Assembly (NCBI GenBank): GCA_017614395.1
Contig: JAGABX010000004.1
Coordinates: 1-32,963 of the forward strand
DNA length: 32,963 nt
DNA from: Eubacterium sp.
GTDB lineage: Bacteria > Bacillota > Clostridia > Lachnospirales > Lachnospiraceae
Reading direction: 5' to 3'
Numbering within the stretch: position 1 is the stretch's first letter; each line of letters begins with the position of its first letter. Both the position numbers and the translations under genes were made by a program. Below are positions 15,981 to 23,694 of this stretch, one piece after another. The notes beneath the pieces are model-generated. The model did not search any database. It was given only the letters and a program-made list of their open reading frames with translations, and had not been told where the DNA came from.

Positions 15981-17716
15981 TTTTTGATCACCCTTTCTAT
16001 GTTTCTGTTTTCAAGGTTTGTGATAACCAGATTCAGCTTGGTGCTTATTCCGTAGTGTAAATATTTCGATAGATTTTCCAACCCGAACGATTTGATCAGA
16101 TAGTCTTTCTTTTTCCTGACATCCTTAGAAGACTTTCCGTATTTTTCAATATACGATAGCATTTTATAATACCTGACATTGGAAAACATCAGCGGAGTAG
16201 CTGCTTTATACTTTACGACTGCGTGGCCGATCATCCAGTAGCTAACCTTTTTGGCGCCGTCTATGAGTCTTTTGGGGATGCAAACGGGGTCATCCGCCAT
16301 ATTGGTAGCCGGATAGAATGTCCCTGTTGCAGGGTCCTTATGTCCGTGCTTGATTCTGTCCCATTTCTTTACCAGTTTTTTTAATGAAGATTTTTTTAAC
16401 GATTTACGGTTTTTTCCACAGACTCCCGTCGAACTGTGGGCAAAAATATCGGTTGCTGTATGTATCGCCATACCGTAGACGAAGTATGCTTTTTCCTTTT
16501 TATCCTGCAGGGAGTATTGTTCAAACCCTTTTTTCGCAGCCCGTACAAGCTTCTTTTGGAATTTTGTTTTTGCTTTCGGCAGTTTCCCGTTTTTATACAA
16601 GCCGGCGGCCACCCGGGTAATATATATGGCGGAATCAACATAATTTGCTGTATATAGCCCGTGGAACTCCGGGTTTTCAACCATGCCGGCGATGGATGAT
16701 GCAGGATCATCCGGCCAGATAGTCCCTTTTTTCAAAGTTTGACTGTTGAACACAACAGCGTTTTGATGTTCAATCAGACTCCAATAGCCCTTTACTTCCT
16801 TTTCATTGTCGTCAGACAGAGTCGAACGGTAGTTTCCTCTTTCCTCCGTCATATATACTGCCTCTCTGCTACTCTTTGCATCTGCAACATCATCATACAT
16901 ATCCGTGGCGTTGGTACAGTCAATAAGGCCGTATCCATGTCCCGTCAGGTCATCGCCGACATGAGGTGAAACTGCGCTTTTGGCAATCACCTCACGGATA
17001 AAGTTCGCCGGCTTGTCCGGGTTCTGCTGCCACAGCCGGCTCGCCATCGCAGAAACATGGGGTGCGGCTATGCTCGTACCGGACACTTTATCTATATTAC
17101 CGTAGACATCCTTTACCCGCACACCTACGCCCGGCGCAAAGGCCTCGATCTCCTGTCCGCTTATGAATCCCTCCGGCAGATCTCCGTTTTTGTCCACGGC
17201 TCCGACCGCTATGACCTCCTCGTATTTTGCCGGATAGGAGACTGCTCCTCCCTCTCCTGCCGCGGCGATCAGGAGGATCCCCCTGTTGTATGCCTTTTGT
17301 ATCACATCATGCAGCTTTTCAGCATCCCTTTCAAGCCCGCAGCTGATGTTTATTATGTTGACTCTCTCATCGATCAGCCATTCGATCCCTGCCGCCAGAC
17401 GGTCCACTGAGGATGTATTGTTCTCATCGAGCACCTCGGCAGAGTATAGCCTCACATTTTTATTGATGCCGAAGATAATATCCGCAACAGCTGTCCCGTG
17501 TCCTGAAACATCGGAAAAGACAGGATTTTTTTCAATATAATCCGTGACAAAGTTTTTTGATTTATATACCGCAATATCATCGGTTTGATCCACACCGGAG
17601 TCAACAATCCCGATCTTTATATATTTTTTATTTATATCCGCCGCTGATGATCTCTGCCCCGGCAATGCGATAAGCATCAGCAACAAAACAGTCACTATAA
17701 AAGATAGTTTTTTCAT
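15965..17716 (-). CDS. Secreted subtilase (S8) fused to a zinc phospholipase C-like domain
   Basis: 583 residues. A signal peptide (1-~25) is followed by a subtilisin-type domain (~32-265) with Asp39 (GIVDSGVD), His73 (GHGTAVA) and Ser215 (GTSIAAPHVSAMA). The usual AAAGN oxyanion asparagine is absent: the sequence reads AAAGEGG (Glu155), with the next loop shortened. Residues ~305-583 form a helical domain with an early EHQNAVVFN and GMAIHTATDIFAHSS (His419, Asp423, His427), resembling the HxxxDxFxH core of zinc-dependent phospholipase C/S1-P1 nuclease-like folds. I infer an exported protease joined to a lipase- or nuclease-like domain; the second assignment is by motif only. The ribosome site is weak (TAGGGA). 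It is transcribed from a TATAAT-containing promoter and overlaps the LRR gene. Confidence 0.85.
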   Translation of the reverse strand: MKKLSFIVTVLLLMLIALPGQRSSAADINKKYIKIGIVDSGVDQTDDIAVYKSKNFVTDYIEKNPVFSDVSGHGTAVADIIFGINKNVRLYSAEVLDENNTSSVDRLAAGIEWLIDERVNIINISCGLERDAEKLHDVIQKAYNRGILLIAAAGEGGAVSYPAKYEEVIAVGAVDKNGDLPEGFISGQEIEAFAPGVGVRVKDVYGNIDKVSGTSIAAPHVSAMASRLWQQNPDKPANFIREVIAKSAVSPHVGDDLTGHGYGLIDCTNATDMYDDVADAKSSREAVYMTEERGNYRSTLSDDNEKEVKGYWSLIEHQNAVVFNSQTLKKGTIWPDDPASSIAGMVENPEFHGLYTANYVDSAIYITRVAAGLYKNGKLPKAKTKFQKKLVRAAKKGFEQYSLQDKKEKAYFVYGMAIHTATDIFAHSSTGVCGKNRKSLKKSSLKKLVKKWDRIKHGHKDPATGTFYPATNMADDPVCIPKRLIDGAKKVSYWMIGHAVVKYKAATPLMFSNVRYYKMLSYIEKYGKSSKDVRKKKDYLIKSFGLENLSKYLHYGISTKLNLVITNLENRNIERVIKKWAKD

Positions 17717-17743
17717 ACAGTGTCCCTAACCTACTATTATCTC

Positions 17744-17749
17744 ATTATA
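17744..17749 (-). promoter_or_regulatory. -10 box for the subtilase/LRR transcript
   Basis: TATAAT on the minus strand, about 27 nt before the subtilase start. No good -35 is found at 17 nt; that region is taken up by the tail of the terminator of the gene upstream. Confidence 0.45.
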
Positions 17750-17756
17750 ACAAATC

Positions 17757-17783
17757 AAAAGGGGGCATAATGCAATTCCCCCC
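17757..17783 (-). terminator. Rho-independent terminator of the transglutaminase-like gene
   Basis: On the minus strand GGGGGG (17778-17783), an 11-12-nt loop, and CCCCC (17761-17765) form a GC stem followed by TTTTGATTTG, starting 17 bp after the stop at 17800. Confidence 0.65.
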
Positions 17784-17799
17784 TCGATTTTATATCAGA

Positions 17800-19539
17800 T
17801 CATATCGTAGCACGTTTGAATTTCGCTTTTTTGGGAGCGCCGGCACTCTTGATCATTTCCTTAGCCTCCGCAAAGGTATTACTGTCCGCATAAATAGTGA
17901 ACACTGCATTTTTTTCTATACCTTTGAACGCATTACTATCGACCAAAACCAGATCCTCAACACTCCAAAGCACAATCTTTTTCAGCTTTTTACAATTGAA
18001 AAATGCCTTTTTATCGATAAGCATTATCGTGCCGGCCAAATATGCTGTTTTCAATTTGTTGCAGTGTGCAAAGGCTCCCTTATCAACAGCAAGAACCTCA
18101 TAATTATATTCATTCCCCTCATCATCCGTGTAGGTTACATAATCCGGAATATCAATCTTTTTCGGATTGCCTGCAGCCGCCTTGCAGGCCGCATATCCCT
18201 CGGAGTAAAGGTCATAGATCAATCCATCCTTTCCATAGTTTTCAATACAGGGATAAACCTCTCCGTCCGTGCTTTCGTCTACGTAATCATCGCCGGAATA
18301 GTTTGGATCCTTGTTATGATCCTGGTTTGCCTCTGCCTGAATCTTCAACAGGTCACACACGGCCTCATAGGTGTATTTTGTGCCGTTTGCGGTGGGGAGA
18401 TGTGTGGAATCCGCCTCCCGCACATGTGCACCGGAGGTGTCAAGCTCCGTCAGCTCCGTGGTTGTTCGGTTGAAATATTTGTACTTGATACCTTTGCCGC
18501 CATCCAAATCCCAAGTACAGTCAAGTTCATAATACTCCCCGTCGATGCATACCATGTTCCAGGCATGCGTGTCCGAGGTCACGATATAGGTCGGCACACC
18601 GAGATCGTCCAACAGTATTTTTGCCATCAGGGATATGCCGATACATACACCCGAATTCTCGACCATGGGACCATAGGCTGTTTTGATCTTGTACCATCGG
18701 ATAGTATTCGCATCCGGCTTGGAAGCGTCGTATTTTACACGGCCGCAAATATAATCATGAACCAGATATTCCATGATAGCCGGCTGTGTCTGGTCGAACC
18801 GGCTGTCGCTCACGAGTTCCGTCAATGCCTTGTCCTCAAATTCAACCAGCGAAGCCTCCCATGCCTGGTAGTCAAAGTCCTCCGCATTGGAATAACGACA
18901 CAGCGCTATGTACACCCGGCTGCCCTTGAACACATAAGATGTACGGAACAGGTAATGGGACAGGTCATAGGGATGATCGCAATGAAAGGCACGCAAAGCC
19001 ATGCGGAACAAATCTCTGTATTCGTCCTTGGTGTACGCACGGCTCATCTCCGCAACACCAACCCGGCCGGAGCTGATATCATCGGCCAACGATACCTCGG
19101 CCGGCCCGCTGCTTTTGGCTGCGTTAAAGTATTCCTCGCTCGACGCATACGGCTGAAATGTTGCGCTGACCTGTGCAGCTGTCTCATATAGCCGTTTTTC
19201 ATCCTCGTTCAGCGCCTCGTAGTAGACATCGGTTTGTAAAAAGTCCTCAGCCGCGAGAGACAGCCGTTCGCCGGCCTCTGCACGCTGCAGTCGTTTGACC
19301 GCGTCCGCGAGGAGATGCCGCGGTTGATACTTCTGTGATTCGCCAGATATTTTGCGGGCGTCTTGTCGGGTTGAATCAGGCGTAGCAACAGTTTCTGCCT
19401 GTGTTCCTGCCACACGGGCAATTGGCGATACTGCTCTGGCTTCAGCCTGCCAGCCTGATAACGGCAACAGTGAAGCGACCAGAGCCAAAGCAAACACGGT
19501 CGAAAGCAGCCGATTCAGCCTGTGTTTCATATATTTCAT
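17800..19539 (-). CDS. Secreted transglutaminase-like (cysteine protease fold) protein with C-terminal LRR units
   Basis: 579 residues. The start ATG 19539 has GGGAGGA 7 nt upstream. The signal peptide contains STVFALALVASLLPLSGWQAEA. A helical, Ala/Glu-rich segment covers ~50-220. The transglutaminase-core domain follows, with Cys299 (ENSGVCIGISLMAKILL), His325 (SDTHAWNMV) and Asp340 (YYELDCTWD), the complete triad. Residues ~460-560 hold two or three LRR_5 units (KGAFAHCNKLKTAYL, KKAFFNCKKLKKIVL). Bacterial members act as proteases or cross-linking enzymes at the cell surface. The gene is monocistronic by context: its own promoter lies at 19565-19593 and a terminator follows. Confidence 0.88.
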   Translation of the reverse strand: MKYMKHRLNRLLSTVFALALVASLLPLSGWQAEARAVSPIARVAGTQAETVATPDSTRQDARKISGESQKYQPRHLLADAVKRLQRAEAGERLSLAAEDFLQTDVYYEALNEDEKRLYETAAQVSATFQPYASSEEYFNAAKSSGPAEVSLADDISSGRVGVAEMSRAYTKDEYRDLFRMALRAFHCDHPYDLSHYLFRTSYVFKGSRVYIALCRYSNAEDFDYQAWEASLVEFEDKALTELVSDSRFDQTQPAIMEYLVHDYICGRVKYDASKPDANTIRWYKIKTAYGPMVENSGVCIGISLMAKILLDDLGVPTYIVTSDTHAWNMVCIDGEYYELDCTWDLDGGKGIKYKYFNRTTTELTELDTSGAHVREADSTHLPTANGTKYTYEAVCDLLKIQAEANQDHNKDPNYSGDDYVDESTDGEVYPCIENYGKDGLIYDLYSEGYAACKAAAGNPKKIDIPDYVTYTDDEGNEYNYEVLAVDKGAFAHCNKLKTAYLAGTIMLIDKKAFFNCKKLKKIVLWSVEDLVLVDSNAFKGIEKNAVFTIYADSNTFAEAKEMIKSAGAPKKAKFKRATI

Positions 19540-19564
19540 AATGGTGTCCTCCCTTAATATAAGA

Positions 19565-19593
19565 ATAGTAACATAAAATTACACATTTTACAA
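19565..19593 (-). promoter_or_regulatory. Sigma-A promoter of the transglutaminase-like gene
   Basis: Minus strand TTGTAA (19588-19593), 17 nt, TACTAT (19565-19570), 25 nt upstream of the start codon. Confidence 0.55.
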
Positions 19594-19617
19594 GAAAAAT
19601 CTGTGGCAAAGGAAGTA

Positions 19618-20778
19618 TCAGGCAGCAGCCACCTGGGTTTCCGACTTACTGATCCCGTCCGGATAAATCTTGGCAAACTCCGTTTTCATGGAAACCGGAT
19701 GATAGCCCTGCGCGATGTAGTCAGCTGACTTCTTCTCCCAGTCTTCCATACCCCATTCACGCTCGGAATCATCTGCCACTACCATGTACGCTCCTGTCGG
19801 ATAAGCGTTTCTCTTGTCGATCGCATAATTCAGCATACTGGTATCACTGCCGCTGTTACCAAATGCCAGCACCGGACGCTGTCCGATCTCACGCTCGATC
19901 CATATGGTCTTGCAAGCGTTAAGGTCTTTCTGGATAAAGCCTCCTGTAAATACCAGTTCGTCTCCGTCCACATATTTAAAATCCATATTGGACGAAACCG
20001 TCTCGTATCCCTTTACCTTGACCTCGAACTCCGTCCCGATGATGTGGTTCGGCGTGACATAGTCGGCAATCGGAGAGTTGGCCACGATCGCGCGTGTCGT
20101 AGTACGTTCGGTACCGCTGACCACATATTCCCGCAGGCTCTGAGCCGTCGCCGAATCCGCCGACCAATAGGTACTGAGCGGTTTTTCATCCGACGCAGCG
20201 CCCTCTAGGCTGTTCAGTATTTCAATCAGTTCCTTCTTTGTCGCATGCTTTTCGCACTTATATGCATGTGTTCTGGCTTTTTTAAACTTGGATTTCGAAA
20301 TCCTTTTTGCTTTCTCTCCGGCTTTCTGATACGAATAATAAGCCTTATCGTTGGCATCAAAATCCGAGAAGTATCTGTATTTTTCAACGAGTTTTCCCTT
20401 TTTCAGCTTATGAGCAATAGCCCATGCACCGGCACCTTCTCCGCACTCCCAGAACACCTTTTTTGAACTGTCGTATGAAAGAGAATACTCCGGAATAACC
20501 CTAAGTATTGTTTTGATTTTACCGGATTTGTACGCATAGACGATCGCTTTGTCTTTGTTCTGGATCAACAGATCATCAATTCCGTCGCCATCCGCATCTC
20601 CGATACTGTAGATGGCATCCTTGCCCTTGAATTTGATCGAACCGGATGAGATTGCTTCCGCAAAAGCCTCTCCTGCTTCCTGGTTTTTGCTTATTGCCAT
20701 GGATGGTTTGACGGGTAAAATGCTTAACAACATAGCAAACAGCAAAGTGATGGTAGGAATTCTTTTTCTCATTTTCAT
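19618..20778 (-). CDS. Exported protein: calcium-loop module plus C-terminal half of a HAD-family phosphatase
   Basis: 386 residues from ATG 20778, which has AAAGGA about 11 nt upstream; ATG 20790 is in frame but its ribosome site would overlap the start. The signal peptide contains ITLLFAMLLSILPVKPSMA. Residues ~40-170 resemble an FG-GAP/EF-hand-like module (GDADGDGIDDLLIQNKDK). Residues ~210-380 match the C-terminal half of secreted HAD hydrolases: YVVSGTERTTTRAIV, TPNHIIGTEFEVK, and motif IV region LAFGNSGSDTSML (~305-315). The N-terminal HAD motif I (DxDxT, the nucleophile) is not present; the linker EKPLSTYWSADSATAQSLRE jumps straight into the motif II region. It looks like an internally deleted or chimeric gene whose product probably lacks phosphatase activity. 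Confidence 0.75.
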   Translation of the reverse strand: MKMRKRIPTITLLFAMLLSILPVKPSMAISKNQEAGEAFAEAISSGSIKFKGKDAIYSIGDADGDGIDDLLIQNKDKAIVYAYKSGKIKTILRVIPEYSLSYDSSKKVFWECGEGAGAWAIAHKLKKGKLVEKYRYFSDFDANDKAYYSYQKAGEKAKRISKSKFKKARTHAYKCEKHATKKELIEILNSLEGAASDEKPLSTYWSADSATAQSLREYVVSGTERTTTRAIVANSPIADYVTPNHIIGTEFEVKVKGYETVSSNMDFKYVDGDELVFTGGFIQKDLNACKTIWIEREIGQRPVLAFGNSGSDTSMLNYAIDKRNAYPTGAYMVVADDSEREWGMEDWEKKSADYIAQGYHPVSMKTEFAKIYPDGISKSETQVAAA

Positions 20779-20786
20779 AGTTTTTA

Positions 20787-20888
20787 TCATCCTTTCTTTT
20801 TTTCGACATACCCGCTCTCAACCGCAACAGCAAACAGGATAACAGGCACAAAATCAGCAAGTGCCATAAGTACGGAAATATCTTTCAT
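20787..20888 (-). CDS. 33-residue hydrophobic small protein, probably a truncated membrane-protein N-terminus
   Basis: ATG 20888 with AAGG 7 nt upstream; its TGA (20787-20789) sits in the ATGA overlapping the first ATG (20790) of the HAD-like gene. The product is one hydrophobic helix (MALADFVPVILFAVAVE) followed by SGYVEKKKG. The helix reads like the beginning of a polytopic membrane protein, and the charged tail looks like a frame broken by deletion. It may be translated and coupled to the next gene, or be a remnant. Confidence 0.4.
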   Translation of the reverse strand: MKDISVLMALADFVPVILFAVAVESGYVEKKKG

Positions 20889-20936
20889 ATCTGAACCTTA
20901 TTGTTCCTTTCAAACTTCGCTACTTCGATCACAGCT

Positions 20937-21986
20937 CTAAGGATATCTTTGAACTATTTTTGAAAATCTGGGAAGCGTCAATTCCACACGTCCATACGTG
21001 GATGACTTCATTATCCCTTTTTTCTTTAAACGCTCCTGATATTTGGAGAATACAGATGATGTCATGGATAACAACTCACATGCTTCTTTAGTTTTGATTC
21101 CCTCGTCCGGAATAATCCTGACAACTCTCTGGTCTGTTTCAGATAAAGATTCCCATATCTTTCTATACGCGAAGTCGTCCAACATCTCGTCTAGTTTTGG
21201 CAAAATGTCTTCGAGTGTCTCGGATGCTTTTTTTTCAAAGAACAGCATTCCCAATAATTGAAATGCAAACGCGTACCCCTTTGTTAACTCCGATAATTCT
21301 TTCGCAGATTCCGGCGATAGATGGAGTAGCGACTCGTATTGATTGGTAATCTGAAATCCACTTAACCCGGATAACCGGATTTTCGGGCTTCTCAATAAAA
21401 ATGTCAAGGATTTATCATTCTGAACGGAATGAATATCTTCATATAATCCGGTCATGATGAGAAAAACCGGATACTCCTTGCGAACCAGTATTTGAAATTC
21501 ATTGCCAAAATCCCGCATATTCTGCCCGGAAGAAACCTCATCTATCGTAAATAAAACCTTTTTCTTTCGCTTAACAAGGGCGTTTAGCAGGCTTTCCATA
21601 ATACTTATGTTATCCTGAGCCAGAGACCTATCATTCCATTCCAGTTTTGTCCCTCCCAGAGAAAGTGACATCCCGGACGGTATCCACTGTTTGTGCGAAC
21701 GTACAATATCCGATAATCTGTTCGCGGACTCATCTAAAAGATCTCTTTGTGGTAACAGGTCTGCAACAACCCAATCTCCGGTCTTCTTCAGTTCATTTGC
21801 AATCGAGGTCATAAAGACTGTTTTTCCGCTTCCTCGGATTCCTTCAATCAGATACGTTTGAGATATTGGGTTGTTCCCGGAAAACGAATTAATAATCGTG
21901 TTAGTATCCTCGTATCTTGTAATAAAACTGGCAGGTGGTTTACCAAATGTCAGGGTGAACGGGTTCTCTTCCTTCATATCATTCAT
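20937..21986 (-). CDS. AAA ATPase (STAND/AAA_16-like) with C-terminal winged helix
   Basis: 349 residues. The start ATG 21986 has AAAGGAAGG directly upstream. Walker A is GIRGSGKT (49-56) and Walker B is KVLFTIDEVSS (~143-153). The ATPase region runs to ~235 and includes FLIMTGLYEDIHSV (sensor region). Helical residues lead to a C-terminal winged helix (~285-349: IKTKEACELLSMTSSVFSKY, then KGIMKSSTYGRVELTLPRF). The layout resembles ATPases that carry their own DNA-binding domain, found in defence or regulatory settings. It is transcribed alone from a near-consensus promoter, and its leader is filled with TTCGTA repeats that are a natural candidate target for autoregulation. No partner gene is adjacent apart from the small remnant downstream. 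Confidence 0.85.
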   Translation of the reverse strand: MNDMKEENPFTLTFGKPPASFITRYEDTNTIINSFSGNNPISQTYLIEGIRGSGKTVFMTSIANELKKTGDWVVADLLPQRDLLDESANRLSDIVRSHKQWIPSGMSLSLGGTKLEWNDRSLAQDNISIMESLLNALVKRKKKVLFTIDEVSSGQNMRDFGNEFQILVRKEYPVFLIMTGLYEDIHSVQNDKSLTFLLRSPKIRLSGLSGFQITNQYESLLHLSPESAKELSELTKGYAFAFQLLGMLFFEKKASETLEDILPKLDEMLDDFAYRKIWESLSETDQRVVRIIPDEGIKTKEACELLSMTSSVFSKYQERLKKKGIMKSSTYGRVELTLPRFSKIVQRYP

Positions 21987-22008
21987 AGCCTTCCTTTGCT
22001 TAAATCTC

Positions 22009-22091
22009 TTCGTAGTTCTTCGTAACTCGATATAGTTTCGTAACTCTTCGTAACTCCATGATGTCTTCGTAACCTTTCGTATCTCTTCGTA
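22009..22091 (-). repeat. Seven-copy TTCGTA (TACGAA) repeat array in the ATPase leader
   Basis: TTCGTA occurs at 22009, 22019, 22037, 22047, 22066, 22076 and 22086 on the plus strand. Spacings are 10, 18, 10, 19, 10 and 10 bp: pairs or triplets with a 10-bp period, roughly one helical turn, on one face of the DNA. The whole array lies between the predicted transcription start (~22085) and the ATPase start codon. It is either a regulator-binding array or an RNA-level control element. Confidence 0.8.
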
Positions 22092-22120
22092 AGTATAACA
22101 TGTTCAATTTTCCTTGTCAA
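22092..22120 (-). promoter_or_regulatory. Near-consensus sigma-A promoter of the AAA ATPase gene
   Basis: Minus strand TTGACA (22115-22120), 17 nt, TATACT (22092-22097). The transcription start is expected near 22085, giving a leader of about 100 nt. Confidence 0.8.
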
Positions 22121-22128
22121 GCCCATGT

Positions 22129-22160
22129 CCGACTAACCGAGAATCATTTCGTTGACAATA
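22129..22160 (+). repeat. 32-bp dispersed repeat, copy 2
   Basis: It matches 3772-3803 at 29 of 32 positions in the same orientation, ending in the same TTTCGTTGACAATA. No convincing -10 box or gene follows here; the next feature is the GC-rich palindrome at 22184. Confidence 0.6.
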
Positions 22161-22183
22161 TGGATGTCGTTAAGAACAGTCTG

Positions 22184-22207
22184 AGGCGGCCTGAAATCAG
22201 GCCGCCT
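22184..22207. repeat. GC-rich palindrome, 11-bp perfect arms with 2-nt loop
   Basis: AGGCGGCCTGA (22184-22194) is mirrored as TCAGGCCGCCT (22197-22207). No T-run follows on either side, so it is not a typical terminator. It lies in the 534-bp gap between the ATPase and AbiE units. Confidence 0.6.
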
Positions 22208-22241
22208 GTTCTGCAAAGACCTTTTGAGAAAAAGACATGTA

Positions 22242-22439
22242 GAATCCTTTTTGGCAAATGGCTCACAAATGGCTCATTTTTCTGTTACACGCGCCCGAAA
22301 TATACGATTTTTCAGGCTTTTTTCAAAATCCGCATATTCTGCCGTGGCATAGGTGAGATAGGAAATCGTTGCGAAGCCGATTTCCGTTATCGAAGCTATA
22401 CAGAGTAGATGGATAGGATTCGTATCATAGTTTCTTGTT
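22242..22439 (-). repeat. Intergenic element, copy A (downstream of the AbiE operon)
   Basis: This is the first of three same-direction copies (see 24796 and 26761). It shares a proximal block (22242), a direct repeat AAATGGCTC-ACAAATGGCTC (22257-22277) 15 bp further on, a central box with ATATACGATTTTTC, TGCCGTGGCA (22340-22349) 98 bp from the proximal block, and a distal TATCATA (22433-22439). The stretch between TGCCGTGGCA and TATCATA is 83 bp here, longer than in the other copies, and contains a small stem GGAAATCG/CGATTTCC. No ORF is evident. It is the most diverged copy. Confidence 0.5.
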
Positions 22440-22446
22440 ACCTTTC

Positions 22447-22480
22447 AAAAAAATGGTAGAAGCATAACGCTCCTACCATT
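22447..22480 (-). terminator. Rho-independent terminator of the AbiE-like operon
   Basis: Minus strand AATGGTAG (22473-22480) pairs with CTACCATT (22452-22459), with an inner AGC/GCT pair, and is followed by TTTTTTT (22447-22453). It lies about 40 bp after the last stop of the operon. Confidence 0.8.
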
Positions 22481-22520
22481 CTATCACAAGTTTCCAACGA
22501 GGGCAAGCAAAAATCCATCC

Positions 22521-22811
22521 CTACTCATACTCCTGAATAAGCCAATCGGCAACATCCTCATCATCCCAATCCGGATGATGAGCTATACAGTCAAGGATGG
22601 CATCAAAAAGGTCTTGAGATATCTTTGACTTATTGATGATCAATTCATCCGGGATTTCTCCATATAACCCTCGGACCACAGAAACTGTCATTTCGTATTT
22701 CCCAAGTTTCTTGTTTTCCTTATCTCTCATGAGTAAAGTCATAAACTCTGTCTCCTTTTCCACTCTGGTCGGCGCGAAACGGATGTCTATCGGACATCCC
22801 GCGCCCTCCAT
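22521..22811 (-). CDS. Small acidic protein of unknown function, third gene of the AbiE-like operon
   Basis: 96 residues from ATG 22811. ATG 22742 (residue 24, MTLLMRDKENKK) has a better ribosome site (AAGGAG 9 nt upstream) and may be the real start, giving 73 residues. The protein is rich in Asp/Glu near the end (HPDWDDEDVADWLIQEYE) with no membrane span. I do not recognise the family. It follows the AbiEii-like gene by 55 bp and precedes the terminator, so it probably belongs to the same transcript as an accessory component. Confidence 0.65.
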   Translation of the reverse strand: MEGAGCPIDIRFAPTRVEKETEFMTLLMRDKENKKLGKYEMTVSVVRGLYGEIPDELIINKSKISQDLFDAILDCIAHHPDWDDEDVADWLIQEYE

Positions 22812-22866
22812 TTCTCGCTCCCACGAACATCTGCTACATCTTCATCCATTCAAAGAATTCATAGAA

Positions 22867-23694
22867 TCAAATCATAGAAATCAATGCTTGTACTTGCTCG
22901 TATGCATCACGCCTGATAAACTCCGTCTCTTCTGCATCCGCTTCAACAAAGGATGAAACATCGACAGGTCCGGCATGACTCACACTTCCGAATTTTTCTA
23001 CGAGTTTTTCCTTCATATTGATGATAATCGGAGTGTTCCTGACATCTGAAAAGAGTTCTGCCAGTGCTGCAACTCCACCCGGATAATGCTTGATAAGAAA
23101 GTATATATCGTAGGCATCCTTAGCCTTCCCTCTTCCCATCGCTGCTGTTTTCATTACAAGATACGGAACAACCGCAATTACACTGACATTTGCAACGTCT
23201 ATTGCTCCGTCTGGTCTTGAAGTCTCAATCTTTACCTTCTGAGCTTCAAACTGAAATGCAAAATCCCCACCTGACGCCTTCAATGCTTTCAATCCCTGGA
23301 CATGTTGAGAGCGCTTCTTTTTCTGCGTCCCTCCGTACATTCCGGCCAAAATATCCACATCAACATCGTAAGAAACCGAATCAACAACAATTGTCTTTAT
23401 AAATGAAAAATATTTTTCCGGGTGTTCCCTATACCCATTGTTCATCAGGATTCTTGCCATTGTCTGATATCCGGAATCCTTGAGTGTCAGATGATTGATC
23501 AAAACATCCACATCGACACTGCCGATATGCCCCTCGCCCGGAAACATTAATTCTGGAACCCAACCGCCGACTATTCTGATTTCATCCTTGTACTCGCCAA
23601 ACAAATTGACAAGTTCAACCAACACGCGGTGTGCCGCTTCGGTCTGACCTGCGCTGTAGTCAGCACTGCTCTTTAATTCCTCATCTCGAATCAT
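22867..23694 (-). CDS. AbiEii-like nucleotidyltransferase (type IV toxin)
   Basis: 275 residues. It shows the nucleotidyltransferase fold typical of AbiEii/AbiGii toxins: VGGWVPELMFPGEGHIGSVD (about 42-61) containing the GG...GSxDxD catalytic pattern with DVDVLI, a further acidic strand VSYDVDVDILAG, and RGKAKDAYDIYFLIKHYP near residue 195. In this toxin family the enzyme acts on nucleotides or RNA and stops growth; toxin and antitoxin do not bind each other, and the antitoxin works as a repressor. The start (ATG 23694) overlaps the upstream antitoxin stop by 4 bp (ATGA), so the two are translationally coupled. All expected catalytic acids seem present. Confidence 0.83.
   Translation of the reverse strand: MIRDEELKSSADYSAGQTEAAHRVLVELVNLFGEYKDEIRIVGGWVPELMFPGEGHIGSVDVDVLINHLTLKDSGYQTMARILMNNGYREHPEKYFSFIKTIVVDSVSYDVDVDILAGMYGGTQKKKRSQHVQGLKALKASGGDFAFQFEAQKVKIETSRPDGAIDVANVSVIAVVPYLVMKTAAMGRGKAKDAYDIYFLIKHYPGGVAALAELFSDVRNTPIIINMKEKLVEKFGSVSHAGPVDVSSFVEADAEETEFIRRDAYEQVQALISMI

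Noticed and set aside
17770-19191. 473-codon open frame on the plus strand opposite the transglutaminase-like gene
   Set aside because: It is a mirror frame of a well-supported gene, with no ribosome site, signal or recognisable domain; similar antisense frames occur opposite other genes here.
22009-22091. TTCGTA array as a CRISPR-like array
   Set aside because: Units are only about 9-10 bp with no unique spacers and no cas genes; a binding-site or leader array fits better.
22184-22207. GC-rich palindrome as a terminator
   Set aside because: No T-run follows on either strand; it is listed only as a palindrome.
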